Positions 29,901-42,330 are shown, numbered from the stretch's first letter. The stretch: DNA of 64,000 nt from Tillandsia leiboldiana (GCA_029204045.2 CM055077.1:12352584-12416583), one strand, 5' to 3'. Made by a program: numbers and translations. The notes: generated from the letters alone by a model not told the origin.

Positions 29901-30999
29901 ACAGCAGAGCAGGCAGTACCAGTAATTACTGGTCTATCGATTGGGTTTATTCAGGCAGATACTTTTGTTACACTCGTGCCTGGGGGACCGGGTGGAGTCT
30001 AGTAGCTTTGTTTAGACCAGTGCTTGTATTGTTGGGAACCGTTCGGGGTTTGACGGTGGTCCCGTGGTCGTTGTGAGTTCTTTGACCATTGTGTGAGAGG
30101 TTGAGCACCTTGAGTCTATCCGTTCTGAGAGAGAGAGCATGGATTATGACTATAGCCTGCATGAGCCACTACTCAATAGCGAGTTAGTCCGTTTGGACGC
30201 CCTACGTAATTCCTGCCCGTCAGCAGGAGGTGGTTGTAGGTGGGCGCAGGTTTGACTGGACCCGATGTGGCAGTCAGCTCGATTGGGTCAATTGAGCACC
30301 TCGTGTGCGAGTGTTGCATATCTTCATCAGTGTTTCCCCATTTGAGCATTTGGATAGAGGCATGGTAGCTGTAGAGTGTTTCCAGCTTCTTCTTTCAGTT
30401 TTACTGCATCGGTTATCTTTTGCCTCTAGTAGTCTTGGTGGGCAGATCGTCGGGCCTAGTGGCGATACCCACTGAGAACTCCCTTATTGCGTAGTTCTCA
30501 CGCCCGTTGGGGGTTTTCCCCCTTTTGTCCTTTCTCCTCTTTGTTTTGCAGAGTCTTGGCGGGTGTTGCCGTTCTGTGGTTACTGTGCGTGGTGAGGGAG
30601 TAGCGAGCTAGATCCAGACCCATCTTTGGAGAGTAGCGGTACCCCCCCTTTGGAGGAGATCTTCTGTATAGTCGGTAGATTGGTATTTATTTCCTCTTTT
30701 GAGAGACTGATGTATTGAGAGCTTGTACACTGATGTTTTATTTGAGATATCTCCCTGTTGAGCTATGAGTTTTGTACTCGAGGTTAATGTATGATTATCA
30801 TTTTTGGGAGATGGACCTTGTTGTTTTATCTTCAGTTGTACAGTGGTTGATTTTATTCTACAGCAGTTTTATCTTTTAGCTCTGATATCTGTTAGCTGTA
30901 GTTCTTTTTGCAGGTAGGACGCTTCGCCTATGCGGGTTTGGCATAGGTGGCGGATCTGTTGGCGAGCCCGGGTCGCAGTTTCGACCCCGGGGCGTGACA
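26907..30999 (+). repeat. Left LTR of G2
   Basis: 4093 bp. GC-rich U3 with CACGTG sites (first near 27448) and a short GCGGGCAGGCGGCTGAG repeat at about 27361-27415. TATA at 27913-27920. The leader holds a 68-bp minisatellite (29415-29610), the block GGGTCGCTCCCCTCGAG (about 29819), and stems at 30355/30421 and 30473/30493. Confidence 0.93.
29415..29610 (+). repeat. Leader minisatellite with CAACCGC/GCGGTTG dyads
   Basis: Three units of about 68 bp. The core CAACCGC-GGACAGTAG-GCGGTTG is an inverted repeat, 7 bp with a 9-nt loop. Unit 1 has GTGGTTG, keeping the pair as G-U; the third has GACCGC/GCGGTT. Related arrays lie at 36950-37150, 38215-38415, 45405-45590, 48580-48930, 55968-56125 and 62265-62395. 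Confidence 0.75.
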
Positions 31000-31006
31000 G
31001 ATTAGG

Positions 31007-31057
31007 TGGTATCAGAGCCTAGGTTGTAGGTCATGGTGGACTTAGAAACCCTAGGCT
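31007..31057 (+). other. Primer binding site of G2 with flanking stem
   Basis: TGGTATCAGAGC at 31007-31018. AGCCTAGG (31016-31023) pairs with CCTAGGCT (31050-31057). Confidence 0.88.
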
Positions 31058-31154
31058 TGTGGTTGGACCCTAGGATGACTTCGTGAGAGTCGTGATTTGT
31101 AGCGAGAGTCCTGATTGAGTTTTGCACCTCTCCCGAGGGACGGGATGAGTGATT

Positions 31155-31224
31155 GGCATGTTTATTCTCCTAAGTAGTTATGTTGGCTGCAGACAACATA
31201 ACGCTATGGAATGGGTGACATGCT
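31155..31224 (+). other. Dimerisation-signal-like hairpin of G2
   Basis: Same 8-bp apical stem and GCTGCAGA loop as G1 at 31178-31201. The lower stem GGCATGT (31155-31161) pairs with ACATGCT (31218-31224). It starts 171 nt after the PBS start. Confidence 0.7.
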
Positions 31225-31259
31225 CTAGACTTTCGCTGGATTGGGTCGAGCGTTGTTGT

Positions 31260-34139
31260 GTGCTGATTTGTGGTTTCGTCGTGGCGAGCGGTGTCTCCCC
31301 GACGCTGGGTTTGGGACCTTTGTGCATCCTGTCACGGCAGTTGAGCTTGAGCGGTTGGTTTTGGGCCGGATACCCGGATTGAGGTCAGAGAACTCCGAAC
31401 CCAGATGACAGGATTGTCAGAGACATATCAGCGGCAGTGTGAGCAGCTAGTTTGGTGACGCAGTTGTCAGAGCAGTCGGCCGCCCGACTGTACTTTCCTT
31501 CTGAGACCACTAGGATGTAGTACCCTCAGCGGCAGGGATTTTTGTAGTGCCAATAGAGCGAGTGGCCCCCTCCGTGCCAATGTTTAGTGCCAAGGCACTG
31601 AGGTAGGGTGGATGGTTGACAGCAGAGGAGCTGTGGGGCATGTTTGATTTAGTGAGCCAGATTTGGCAGATGAACCACCCCGACTCGTAAGATTGAGCTT
31701 GGAGCCTTTGGAGGCAGAGTCGTGGTTGGGGGTGATGGAGTGATCAATTGAGAGCCTCCCTGTGCTAGAGAGTTTATGCAGTTGTTGAACTGGTGCTCCA
31801 GGTTTCGAGGGAAGAGGCACATAGGATAAGTGAGATTGGGAGTGGATTGCACCAGGATACTCTTTAGTTTCTTTTCGGTCCCTCATGTTCGGGTTTTGGA
31901 CTGTGGATGCCTCGTCGGAGTAGGCATTGTGTTTGGAGCTGGACACTGCAGTTCCTTGGTTGGGGATCTGCCGCTAGAGGCGAGTTCTGGAGGGAGGCGC
32001 TTGGCGCTAGGTGATGGAGGACAGATCGGCAGGCAGAGGCATTTTCGTTTTGCTTTCCTGGGTGGTGGATATCCTTGTGGATGGTTAATGCAAAGCTTAC
32101 CCAAGGGAATTCTACCCTTTGTGATTTACAACTTGTATATTTTGATTGTATCATATGGGATTGAGGGGTGAGCTTAGAAAGGATAAGTGTATAGGGAATT
32201 GCATGGATTAATGGTGTTTGTCTTATGACGGTTACAATGATGGTTTTCTGAGATGTTGGGGATCGGGTGGACCCCGATGGCAGTATCAGTGTCTATATCA
32301 GAGTAGCGCAACGGTAGCGTGGTTTTGTTGTCTGCGGAGGATCGTATCTGTTGCCTCAGCGTGAGCAGAAACAGAGGTCGTGCTCCCTTGTGATTGATTG
32401 GATATTTTCTGATGGACTAAGCGACAACCGCTTGCATCGTGTGGATGAGTTTGTGCCGCCTGGTTGGAGGGCGCCACGGCAGTGGATCGGGTTGTTGCAT
32501 GTGTGATTTCATCACAGCAGTCGGAGTTAGTGCACTTTGCTTTCCGGCATGGACTAAAGGCAGAGTTATTACCACGTGCACTAGAGGTACAGAATACCAT
32601 CGGTGTTATGCATGTGAAGGAGGCTTGTGGGTTTTGTTCAGTGTCGTTGAGACCATGAGTTATACCAGCAAACCTCTTGCTATGGGTGGCAGTTCGATGT
32701 TTTGACCCAGTGCTTGGGATTGGTTGGCACGGCACCACTGGATGGTTAAGTGCAGAGAGGGTGCTGATTATGACTTTTGCGAGGCAGACAAAGGAGGCTT
32801 GTTATGGGGAGATTGTTCGAGCACACAGGGTTTAGCGACTGTGTGAGAGGAGCTTATGGTGGCGCCGGGGACCAAAGGATATTTCTATTGCTGCGAAATC
32901 CCGGGTGTGAGTCCACTCGAGTTGATGATTATGCCGCCTGTTAGGGAGAGTTTGATTGCGGTTGACGTGGTTCTGGAAACCGCGCCAACCTCAGTAGCAC
33001 CACTTGGATTATCGGTAAGAGCTGGGAGAGTTGATCGCACCGGTGCAGGGATCTGTTGGATAGAGGGTCTGTTTGACCTAGTGCCACGTCGTTGATACAC
33101 GATGGTGAGAGCCCTTTGGGATTGGAGTCCAGGCAGGTCCAGGTATTATTTAGACCTTTTGAAGGAGCTATATTCCGGCAGTTATTGTTTGATGCCTGCG
33201 CCAATTTGGAATTTCAGCTGAGGGCATTGTCTAGATGGTGTTCAGGACACAGTAGGGGCATTACGAGTACAGTGAAGCCAATGGATTGACTAATGCCCTG
33301 TTGCCTCTAGATTGAGGAATTCTGTGTTTCAGTTGGCCTTGAACGGTTTGATAGCGGCATCCTCCAGGATATTTTGGTTTTACCCCCTCCCTGAGTGTTT
33401 AGAGCTTGTGCAGCATTTGTATATGGTGTGACAAGATCTGTGGGGAAGAAGCTTTTTGCCATGTCGTTGTGGTGCAAGTTTTAGCTTCGAGAGCATATCT
33501 TCCTAGATTACTTCTTCTAGCCGAAGGGGCGGGCGGTGGAAATTCGGCCAAAGTGGATGCTATTTAAGACTGGCCGAGGATCGACGGTCATGGTTGGGGT
33601 GAGGAGTTTTTGGACCGGATAGTGCCAGCAGAGCTTGATGACCGGGTGATGAGATTGGTACCAGCGCCGATTCTAACCTAGTCAGTGGTGGGAGATGGAT
33701 TTGTGAGTTATAGTGATACCTCCCGTAGTGGCTGTAGAGCCACCATTGGATTTTGTGAGCATCCAGTATCACCCCGACAGAGCCACTGTGGTGGCGGATG
33801 CCTGGAGCAGAAGAGCTATTTGGAGTCGAGTTTGACAGTTCCATAGCTGGCACTGTGTGGGGCCATCCTTGTGTGCAGGGTTTGAGTTGAGTCCCTGAGG
33901 ATCCCTTTTGATGAGAGGCTGCGGCTGAGCAATCCACTTAGGTGGTTAAGTGTTGAGGGCGACCGAGTGTGAACCCCTGCTTGTTTGGGCCCCTTTTCTG
34001 TGCAGGTGTTTGTGTGGATGTGATTCGGGTCGCTTTGGTTGAGCTGGCTCTTGGGAGTGATTTTAGAGCGTGTTACTCAGGCTGTTTGTTCCTTTTCCCC
34101 CCCGCCTTTTGTTGGAGTTTTTGAGGTTTTTCTGCGTCT
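31260..34139 (+). pseudogene. Degenerate internal region of G2
   Basis: About 2.9 kb related in places to the internal regions of G1 and G3 (for example 31260-31400 to 55010-55110, and 31860-32060 to 55550-55720). Stops in all frames. Possible scraps of gag only; no convincing protease, RT, RNase H or integrase core. Probably the remnants of an internally deleted element. Confidence 0.6.
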
Positions 34140-34439
34140 CAGCTCTGGAGTGTCATGTTTTGGACCCCTCGCCCGTGTTTGACTCGTTCCTTTTGGGGTC
34201 TGTGAGAGTTTGGAGTACGAGGGACGCCGTTGCGAATTCCGACTCGTGAGGTGAGGGAATTGCGCAATCGGGCTATGCGTACTGGTTGTTGCTGTTGTTG
34301 TTGCTGAGGAGTAATCACGGGGGAGTGATAGGTGAACTTGGGAGCTGGAGACGGCGGTGTTGAGTATTGACCCCTGGTTTCTGGGACTCCTTGGGAGTTG
34401 CCTTAGTTCGAGGACGAAACTTCTTCTAGTGGGGGAGGA
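34140..34439 (+). pseudogene. Integrase C-terminal relic and PPT of G2
   Basis: Matches the G1 relic at DNA level: LDPSPV, an ELRNRAM-like segment, SNHG, then TTCGAGGACGAAACTTC (FEDET) and the PPT GTGGGGGAGGA directly before the LTR start at 34440. Frames are broken by small indels. Confidence 0.6.
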
Positions 34440-36339
34440 TGTGGTGACCCGGATCTTTGCAGGGCTTCTACAGTGTGACCAGCAGCTTCTGGAAGCCTAC
34501 GTGGCATGTCGGCGGTGTTCGCGCGCCAGTTTGGACACAAGAGATGGACTCGGGGCTTTAAATGGATCTCGTAGGTAATCGGGGGACCCCATCGGATGTT
34601 TAGAACAGTTTTACGCGAGGAGTGGATATCAAATTTATGCTCGGCGCGGAATTCGGATTAAAATACCTTTCCGGGAGCCTCCGGCAAATTATAGGATTGG
34701 AATTTGGCAAAATTGGACGCCGGATTTGGAATCAGCGCGCGAAAACGGTCAAGATGGGCTAATTACTTACTGTTTTTGAGCTTGCGGGTACGGTGTTCAT
34801 GCCGGGAACAGTATTTCCGGCGATCGCCGGCGGCGGCGGGCGGGCAGGCGGCGGGCGGCGTCGGCGGGCGGCGGCAGCCCGGGCAGGCGTTTGGCGCCGC
34901 GGGCCCAAGGCGGCTGAGGGCGCGGGCAGGCGGCTGAGCGCGGGCGGGCAGGCGCGCGGTCCACCGCGGAGGTCGTGCACCGGGGGGCACGTGGCGCTTC
35001 CGGTTGGCCGGTTCAGGGGGGGAGCGGTCCACTGAAATTGGGCCGGGTGCACGGTAGACGGGTGGACACGTGGCGTGAGGGGTGGGGTGGATTGGTTGGG
35101 TTGCTCCCGGTCCACGCAACCGGTGGAGTGGGTGACCGGGCAGGGCAGGCTGGGCAGGTGGCGTACGGCGGGGCAGGTGGCCGTACGGCCCGGGTCAGCC
35201 GAGACGTGCGCGGTCCACGGCGCGACGTGCGTGGTGCACGGGTTGCCGGGCCACGTGTCGCGTCGCATTTGCGGGCGCAGGTGCACCGGGTGCAGTGGGG
35301 CCCGGGGAGTAGTGGACTGAGCTGTGTGTGGTGGACCGGGCCGCACTGTGCGCGCCCGAAACTGGGCGGCCGGGCCGCACTGTGCGCGCCCGAATTCGGG
35401 CGGACGGACCGGGCGCCGAAAGTTGGGACACAATGGGAATTTTTCCAATTGTTTCCTCAGCCTATAAATAGGCAGCCCGAGCCCTCTTCTTTGGCTCTTT
35501 TCTCTCAGCCCACGCACCATCTGCCCGAGCACCTTGAAGAAGACTTGTTCAACTCTTAATTCTTGATCTTCCTGCCAAGTTCTACGATTTTAGGAGCACG
35601 CATCCCGAGGTTCTGGATTTTACGGTGCGGCGCGATGTTGCTTCTAGTGTTCTTCTTCGGCGCAGCGCAGTGTTTTGGCTCCCCTGGGCTACCCCGAGAT
35701 CATTTTGCAGTGATTCTTGCCCGACAGACTCCTAAGAGGTAGGGATTCATCTTTCGTATTGATCGCGCTTTCCTGTTTCGAGTTTTGGCACGGATCCGAG
35801 GCAACACTGTGACCCTTTTTCTGTTTGGCTTTGTGGGACAGCATCGAGGTGTTTTGGCCATATCTTTGCGCACAAGCGTCAGACGGAAACGAGCTTATAC
35901 AACTTTTTCATCTACAGATCGCAAGGAACGCGCTCGTATTTTCTGGATTTTTCTGAGATTCATCAGAGGTGAAAATTACTGTTTCTCAGTGAACTGTGTA
36001 CAGTTTTAATACAGATTTTTGTATGAGTGTACCCCCTGCCGAATTTTTATCTGGACTTACCGAACTCCGATTTGGGCGTGCAAGGTACCGTTTCGAAGCT
36101 ATCGACGCGCAAGGATTGCTGTGATATTTTTATTGGAATTTTCTGGGCACTATCTGCAGGTGATAATTTAACAGTTCAGAATTCGAGGTTGTATGTGGTT
36201 TAAGTGCTATATTTGGGAGCCTAGTGTAATTAGTGGACTTTGTATTGTGCCAGGAGTGTTACGGGTGTGCTGAATTATTGGAGCAGGGATAGATTAGAGT
36301 ATTTGGTGTTTCAGCTGTGGGCTTTGGACAGTCAGCTTT

Positions 36340-38845
36340 TCAGGTGGGTGCCTTATTCCCGGAACCGGTGGACGGTTCTCTAAATTTTCATATGTTAGCA
36401 TTGCATGCAGGTGAATGGTACAATAGCTGGGATTGATCGGTAAGTTAACAATGAGGATTTTATGGAAATTGCAAGTGAATTATTCACAGTATGACAATGG
36501 TATAATCAAATAGTCATGTTGATGATTAGTGAAAGCTATCTAAGGCAAGGATACCCTATATGATTAATTATCATGCCCTATTAGCACATAACCTTTTATG
36601 AGGATGGTTTATGCATTGGGATAGGATTATGTAGTTATGTGCAGGTTACTCTGAGGAGCCATTATGGATTGAGAATTATGGACAGGTATGGTCATTGATA
36701 ATTTTGGCATGAGGGTATTTTCTTTATTCTTCTTGAGGACAAATGCATGCTTGTATGGACATTATGTGTATGGACATATAGTTAGGCCATCTTTACTGCT
36801 GCACTACATATTGGAATTTGACTTAGGAGAAACCATGATTGCTTTCTTTCTCCTTTTTATTTAGACTTTTGAGTCATGTTGCTCGGGTTCGAGCAGAGGT
36901 TTGGGATAGTGTAGCTGGGGACTTAGGGTCAGAGACAGGGGGTGCTTGATTGTGGATTGTGGGGTTATTGCGGCAACCGCGGACAGTAGGCGGTTGACCG
37001 TATCTGGATGTAATTTACCCAATTGTGGATTGTGGGTTATTGCGGCAACGCGGACAGTAGGCGGTTTGATCGGATCTTGATTATTTACCCAATTGTGGGT
37101 TGTGGGGTTAGTGCGGTGACCGCGGACTTTGGAGCGGTTGACCGGTATGTTGACTATTGCATCAGATTGGGTACTCAGATTGGTTCTAGTGGATGGTGTT
37201 TCCCACTTTTTGAGTACGATTGCTATCAGATCGGGGTTTTGTTAGTGGACGGAGTTTCCCACTTTGATCATAGTCTTGATCCAGTCCTGCTATTATGAGA
37301 CAGTGGTTACAGAGATACTCGATACAGTGATGCTTGATACAGTGATACTTTACTCGTGTGGGTCGCTCCCCTCGAGTGCCACTCCGGAGTAGGCTTTCCA
37401 CGGTGTGAGCACCGGGCACCAGGCAGGGTTCTTGAGTTCGACAGCAGAGCAGGCAGTACCAGTGATTACTGGTCTATCGATTGGGTTTATTCAGGCAGAT
37501 ACTTTTGTTACACTCGTGCCTGGGGGACCGAGTGGAGTCTAGTAGCTTTGTTTAGACCAGTGCTTGTATTGTTGGGAACCGNNNNNNNNNNNNNNNNNNN
37601 NNNTCAGGTGGGTGCCTTATTCCCGGAACCGGTGGACGGTTCTCTAAATTTTCATATGTTAGCATTGCATGCAGGTGAATGGTACAATAGCTGGGATTGA
37701 TCGGTAAGTTTAACAATGAGGATTTTATGGAAATTGCAAGTGAATTATTCACAGTATGACAATGGTATTAATCAAATAGTCATGTTGATGATTAGTGAAA
37801 GCTTATCTAAGGCAAGGATACCCTATATGATTAATTATCATGCCATATTAGCACATAACCTTTTATGAGGATGGTTTATGCATTAGGATAGGATTATGTA
37901 GTTATGTGCAGGTTCTACTCTGAGGAGCCATTATGGATTGAGAATTATGGACAGGTATGGTCATTGATAATTTTGGCATGAGGTTTATTTTCTTCATTCT
38001 TCTTGAGGACAAATGCATGCTTGTATGGACATATGTGTATGGACATATAGTTAGGCCATCTTTTACTGCTGCACTACATATTGGAATTTGACTTAGGAGA
38101 AACCATGATTGCTTTCTTTCTCCTTTTTATTTAGACTTTTGAGTCATGTTGCTCGGGTTCGAGCAGAGGTTTGGGATAGTGTAGCTGGGACCTTAGGGTC
38201 AGAGACAGGGTGTGCTTGATTGTGGATTGTGGGTTATTGCGGCAACCGCGGACAGTAGGCGGTTGACCGGATCTTGATTAATTTACCCAATTGTGGATTG
38301 TGGGTTATTGCGGCAACCGCGGACAGTAGGCGGTTGACCGGATCTTGATTAATTTACCCAATTGTGGGTTGTGGGTTATTGCGGTGACCGCGGACTTTGG
38401 GCGGTTGACCGGATGTTGACTATTGCATCAGATTGGGTATCAGATTTGTTCTAGTGGATGGTGTTTCCCACTTTTTGAGTACTATTGCATCAGATCGGGG
38501 TTTTGTTAGTGGACGGAGTTTCCCACTTTGATCATAGTCTTGATCCAGTCCTGCTATTATGAGACAGTGGTTACAGAGATACTCGATACAGTGATGCTTG
38601 ATACAGTGATACTTTACTCGTGTGGGTCGCTCCCCTCGAGTGCCACTCCGGAGTAGGCTTTCCACGGTGTGAGCACCGGGCACCAGGCAGGGTTCTTGAG
38701 TTCGACAGCAGAGCAGGCAGTACCAGTGATTACTGGTCTATCGATTGGGTTTATTCAGGCAGATACTTTTGTTACACTCGTGCCTGGGGGACCGAGTGGA
38801 GTCTAGTAGCTTTGTTTAGACCAGTGCTTGTATTGTTGGGAACCG
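36340..38845 (+). repeat. Apparent 1242-bp tandem duplication around gap
   Basis: 36340-37581 and 37604-38845 cover the same LTR segment and have the same length, both running from TCAGGTGGGTGCC to GTTGGGAACCG, with 22 Ns between. Most likely two overlapping contig ends that were not merged. Confidence 0.85.
37582..37603. other. Assembly gap (22 N)
   Basis: 22 N characters between the two copies described above. Confidence 0.98.
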
Positions 38846-39808
38846 TTCGGGGTTTGACGGTGGTCCCGTGGTCGTTGTGAGTTCTTTGACCATTGTGTGA
38901 GAGGTTGAGCACCTTGAGTCTATCCGTTCTGAGAGAGAGAGCATGGATTATGACTATAGCCTGCATGAGCCACTACTCAATAGCGAGTTAGTCCGTTTGG
39001 ACGCCCTACGTAATTCCTGCCCGTCAGCGGGAGGTGGTTGTAGGTGGGCGCAGGTTTGACTGGACCCGATGTGGCAGTCAGCTCGATTGGGTCAATTGAG
39101 CACTTCGTGTGCGAGTGTTGCATATCTTCATCAGTGTTTCCCCATTTGAGCATTTGGATAGAGGCATGGTAGCTGTAGAGTGTTTCCAGCTTCTTCTTTC
39201 AGTTTTACTGCATCGGTTATCTTTTGCCTCTAGTAGTCTTGATGGGCAGATCGTCGGGCCTAGTGGCGATACCCACTGAGAACTCCCTTATTGCGTAGTT
39301 CTCACGCCCGTTGGGGGTTTTCCCCCTTTTGTCCTTTCTCCTCTTTGTTTTGCAGAGTCTTGGCGGGTGTTGCCGTTCTGTGGTTGCTGTGCGTGGTGAG
39401 GGAGTAGCGAGCTAGATCCAGACCCATCTTTGGAGAGTAGCGGTACCCCCCCTTTGGAGGAGATCTTCTGTATAGTCGGTAGATTGGTATTTATTTCCTC
39501 TTTTGAGAGACTGATGTATTGAGAGCTTGTACACTGATGTTTTATTTGAGATATCTCCCTGTTGAGCTATGAGTTTTGTACTCGAGGTTAATGTATGATT
39601 ATCATTTTTGGGAGATGGACCTTGTTGTTTTATCTTCAGTTGTACAGTGGTTGATTTTATTCTACAGCAGTTTTATCTTTTAGCTCTGATAGCTGTTAGC
39701 TGTAGTTCTTTTTGCAGGTAGGACGCTTCGCCTATGCGGGTTTGGCATAGGTGGCGGATCTGTTGGCGAGCCCGGGTCGCAGTTTCGACCCCGGGGCGTG
39801 ACACAATG

Positions 39809-40377
39809 TTTGTGAGAAACTTGAAACTATGGAGGTAAGTATAACCTCAACTTGAAAGGTAAGTATAACTTCAACTTTTGGTGAGGTAAGTATAACCTCA
39901 ACTTGAAAGGTAAGTATAACTTCAACTTTTGGTTTTGTATTGTGTTTGAATGCATGCCTCGACTAACTATTCGATTAACTATTTTGGCATGTAATATAAC
40001 TAACAAGTTGATGTTGACTAACAATTTTGTGACATTTGGATTTTGATTGCATAGAAGATATGTTGTTTTTTAACTATGATCTAATTACATATCTGAATGT
40101 ATAAATGTCATGAGAAGTATAAATGAGTATAAACTTCATCTCTGTGTGTGGTTTTTGAATGACATAAAATTCTTGAGGTATCTAACGATTTCTTTTGTCA
40201 AGAATGATTTCTTTTGCAGAGAGTACAGATGTCTAAGTCTAGAGTCTGTTTTAGGAGTTTAACTCATGTATCTATTTTTATTTGGATCTCATTGTAAATT
40301 TTTGTTGTATGGTGATAGCAACAAAAATATCTTTTTGAATTTTCTTGAGTGGATTTATGTTTTGTCACGAAACCGCC
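39809..40377 (+). mobile_element. 3' internal end of Sirevirus B
   Basis: Continues element B after G2. Two direct copies of a 51-bp unit at 39832-39882 and 39883-39932 (GAGGTAAGTATAACCTC...). Then spacer homologous to 2390-2876 of element A. No ORF of note. Confidence 0.8.
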
Positions 40378-40389
40378 AAAGGGGGAGAT
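40378..40389 (+). other. Polypurine tract of Sirevirus B
   Basis: AAAGGGGGAGAT directly before the LTR. Confidence 0.92.
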
Positions 40390-41727
40390 TGTTACGGAAT
40401 TTGAGTTGGCGTATTTCATGAATTCGGTTAAGTCTTGAAGATTGAAGGTAAAGAAGGTTGGATCATATAACTCAATCTCAAGAAAGAAGAATTCAAAAGG
40501 ATCAGGTATGTTTACCTAATTATCTTTGGTGATCCGAATACTTCTTATAGTGTAGAAACACTTGGATGAACTTTTAATTGCATAAAAATCAAAAACTGGA
40601 CATGGGACATGTTCAGGATCCGGATCAGACATTCCAATCCGGATCCCGAAGGATGTTAGTTCATACGGAAATTCAATCCGGATCGTAGCCTTCTTTGATC
40701 CGGATCCCGAACACTGGTTTTACCAAAATATATGAACGATCCGGATCAGGCATTTCAATCCGGATCCCGAACGTTGGTGTTTGGTGAATTGTATGAACGA
40801 TCCGAATCAGGCGCTTCGATCCGGATCCCGAACCTTCGTTTTTCTGGAAACTGTCTGTCTCGCTACAGCAATCCGGATCGCCGAACTCCGATCCGGATCG
40901 CCATCCTGAAAAATTCCAGAAAAGGTTAGTTTTTGATTCTTATCCTCTTCCAATGGTTTCTAACCTATAAATAGACCCTATGATTCTTTTTCTAGGGTAA
41001 GCCGTCAAAGCCGTATAATACAACGTATAATCCAAAATACGGTCTAAAATCCACATATAGAGAAGAAAGGAAATACTAGATTTAATCTTATGTTTCTTCA
41101 TCTATATTGATTGATTTGATTCTAGGTTTTCATACTCAGATTTTGAGTAGAATCAAATCAATGAATACTTAGATGGTATTTCCGATCTATTTCTAATCTA
41201 AGTATTCGGCGGATCATCACCACCCAAAAAACAACGATTTCCCCAAAATCGGCGCGTGGACTCGCGTGGCCTTGTGGATTCAAGGTGCTACCGCTCTCGT
41301 GGATTCGGAGCGAGGTACGTTCGTGGATTCGAGACGTGCTACTGGGTGAAGACCGTGGATTCGGTCGGACGTCGTGGAGTCGAGGTTGGACGTCGTGGAT
41401 TCGGCGTTGGACGCAGATCGTGGATTCGAGAAGCGTTGCGGAGCGAGCGGAGAAGATCAACTAGGAGCGTATGGAAAAGGTTGAGTCGTCTGTGAGTACG
41501 GTATATCACCTTGTACGTGTTTAATTCTAGTGGATTTCACCGTGTTATCGGTCCCGTGGTTTTTTACTCCGGTTTGGAGTTTTCCACGTAAAAATCTCTG
41601 CGTGTTATTTATTTTTCCGCATTGGGTTTTATATCGCAAAGATTTTTGAGTGTTTATTGTTTACACCTATTCACCCCCCTCTAGGTGTTTATTCCCCTAT
41701 TTAGATCCAATTATACATAACCCAACA
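40390..41727 (+). repeat. 3' LTR of Sirevirus B
   Basis: 1338 bp, TGTTACGG to ACCCAACA. U3 array 40616-40895, TATA 40966-40973, SL1 arms 41110-41122 and 41150-41162, hairpin array 41253-41435. It is closer to the LTR of element A than to its own 5' LTR. Confidence 0.9.
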
Positions 41728-41984
41728 GAGGAACCGACGTCCCCAACCCTACTCCTTCCCACCGATCGCGTGGAGAACCAAGGCGGAGCGATCGAGGAGA
41801 GGGAAGATCGCCGGCACGCCCTTCGTTACCGGGCACGCAAGAACAGGACGATCCTCCCCTCGATCAACCTTAGCCGACGAAACCGAGGTGAGCTTAATTT
41901 AGGGTTCTTGATTTAGTATTTTCTTGGTTTCTTGTTCTTAGCATACGAGGTGGGGGAGGGCGACGGCGTCGCCGGAGTCCGGCG

Positions 41985-42330
41985 CAGGCCGAGCCACGCA
42001 TGCGGGCAGCACCGCATGTGGGCGGCGCGGCCGCACGGGCCGTGCGGGGCGGCTCGCGCGCGCGTGCAACCCGCATGCAGGCGGCACCCGCATGCGGGCG
42101 GCACGCCACGGAGCCCGCACGGGGCCGGCCTCGCGTGCACCTCCGCATGCCGGCGGCACCCGCATGCGGGCGGCGCAGCCGCGCAGCCCGCACGGGGCCG
42201 GGCGCGCACGCACCCGCGCGTGCGGGCAGCGCGCCAGCACAGCCGCGGGGGGCGGGGCGCGCGCACCCGCGCGTGCGGGCAGCACCGCATGCGGGCAGCA
42301 CCGCATGCGGGCGGCGCGGGGAGGGGGGCC
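41985..42330 (+). repeat. GC-rich GCATGC-repeat block
   Basis: Many variants of CCGCATGCGGGCGGCAC and CACCCGCGCGTGCGGGCAGC in imperfect tandem order; GCATGC is a palindrome. Extremely GC-rich and strongly self-complementary. Confidence 0.75.

Larger units (their letters stand above)
26907..39803 (+). mobile_element. Gypsy element G2 (long LTRs, non-autonomous)
   Basis: TSD CAATG at 26902-26906 and 39804-39808. LTRs 26907-30999 and 34440-39803, both TGTGGTGACCCGG to GGGGCGTGACA. The internal region 31000-34439 holds primer site, hairpin, degenerate sequence, an integrase C-terminal relic with FEDET, and a PPT. No RT found. The right LTR is inflated by an apparent 1.24-kb duplication at an assembly gap; without it, it would be about 4.10 kb, matching the left LTR (4.09 kb). 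Confidence 0.9.
34440..39803 (+). repeat. Right LTR of G2 with assembly gap and apparent duplication
   Basis: TGTGGTGACCCGG to GGGGCGTGACA, TSD CAATG after it. 34440-37581 has many one-base length differences from the left LTR, mostly in homopolymers, as expected of uncorrected long-read sequence. 37604-39803 is close to the left LTR. TATA 35463-35470. Confidence 0.88.
4289..41727 (+). mobile_element. Sirevirus B, Ty1/copia element with three nested insertions
   Basis: Order: 5' LTR (4289-5490), PBS, gag, pol (integrase, RT, RNase H order typical of copia), duplicated post-pol region with internal promoter, spliced leader, envelope-like ORF, PPT, 3' LTR (40390-41727). Nested inside are a solo LTR in gag, gypsy G1 in gag and gypsy G2 behind the envelope-like ORF. 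Removing the three insertions leaves about 13 kb. Flanks are GAGGT (4284-4288) and GAGGA (41728-41732), a 4 of 5 match. The two LTRs belong to different subtypes (TGTTAAGGAATTTGTTTT versus TGTTACGGAATTTGAGTT), so the element may be a recombinant of two insertions. It is non-autonomous: protease and the integrase zinc finger are missing and gag has a stop codon. Confidence 0.85.

Noticed and set aside
32600..32660. Possible CCHC zinc knuckle (CYACEGGLW) in G2
   Set aside because: The His and last Cys are absent and the frame is short. It could be a relic but cannot be supported.
41728..41945. First exon of a host gene (splice donor CCGAG/GTGAGC after a basic open frame)
   Set aside because: The open frame is short, continues from LTR sequence on its left, and the stretch leads into a typical gypsy LTR 3' end. 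A captured exon is possible but unproven.
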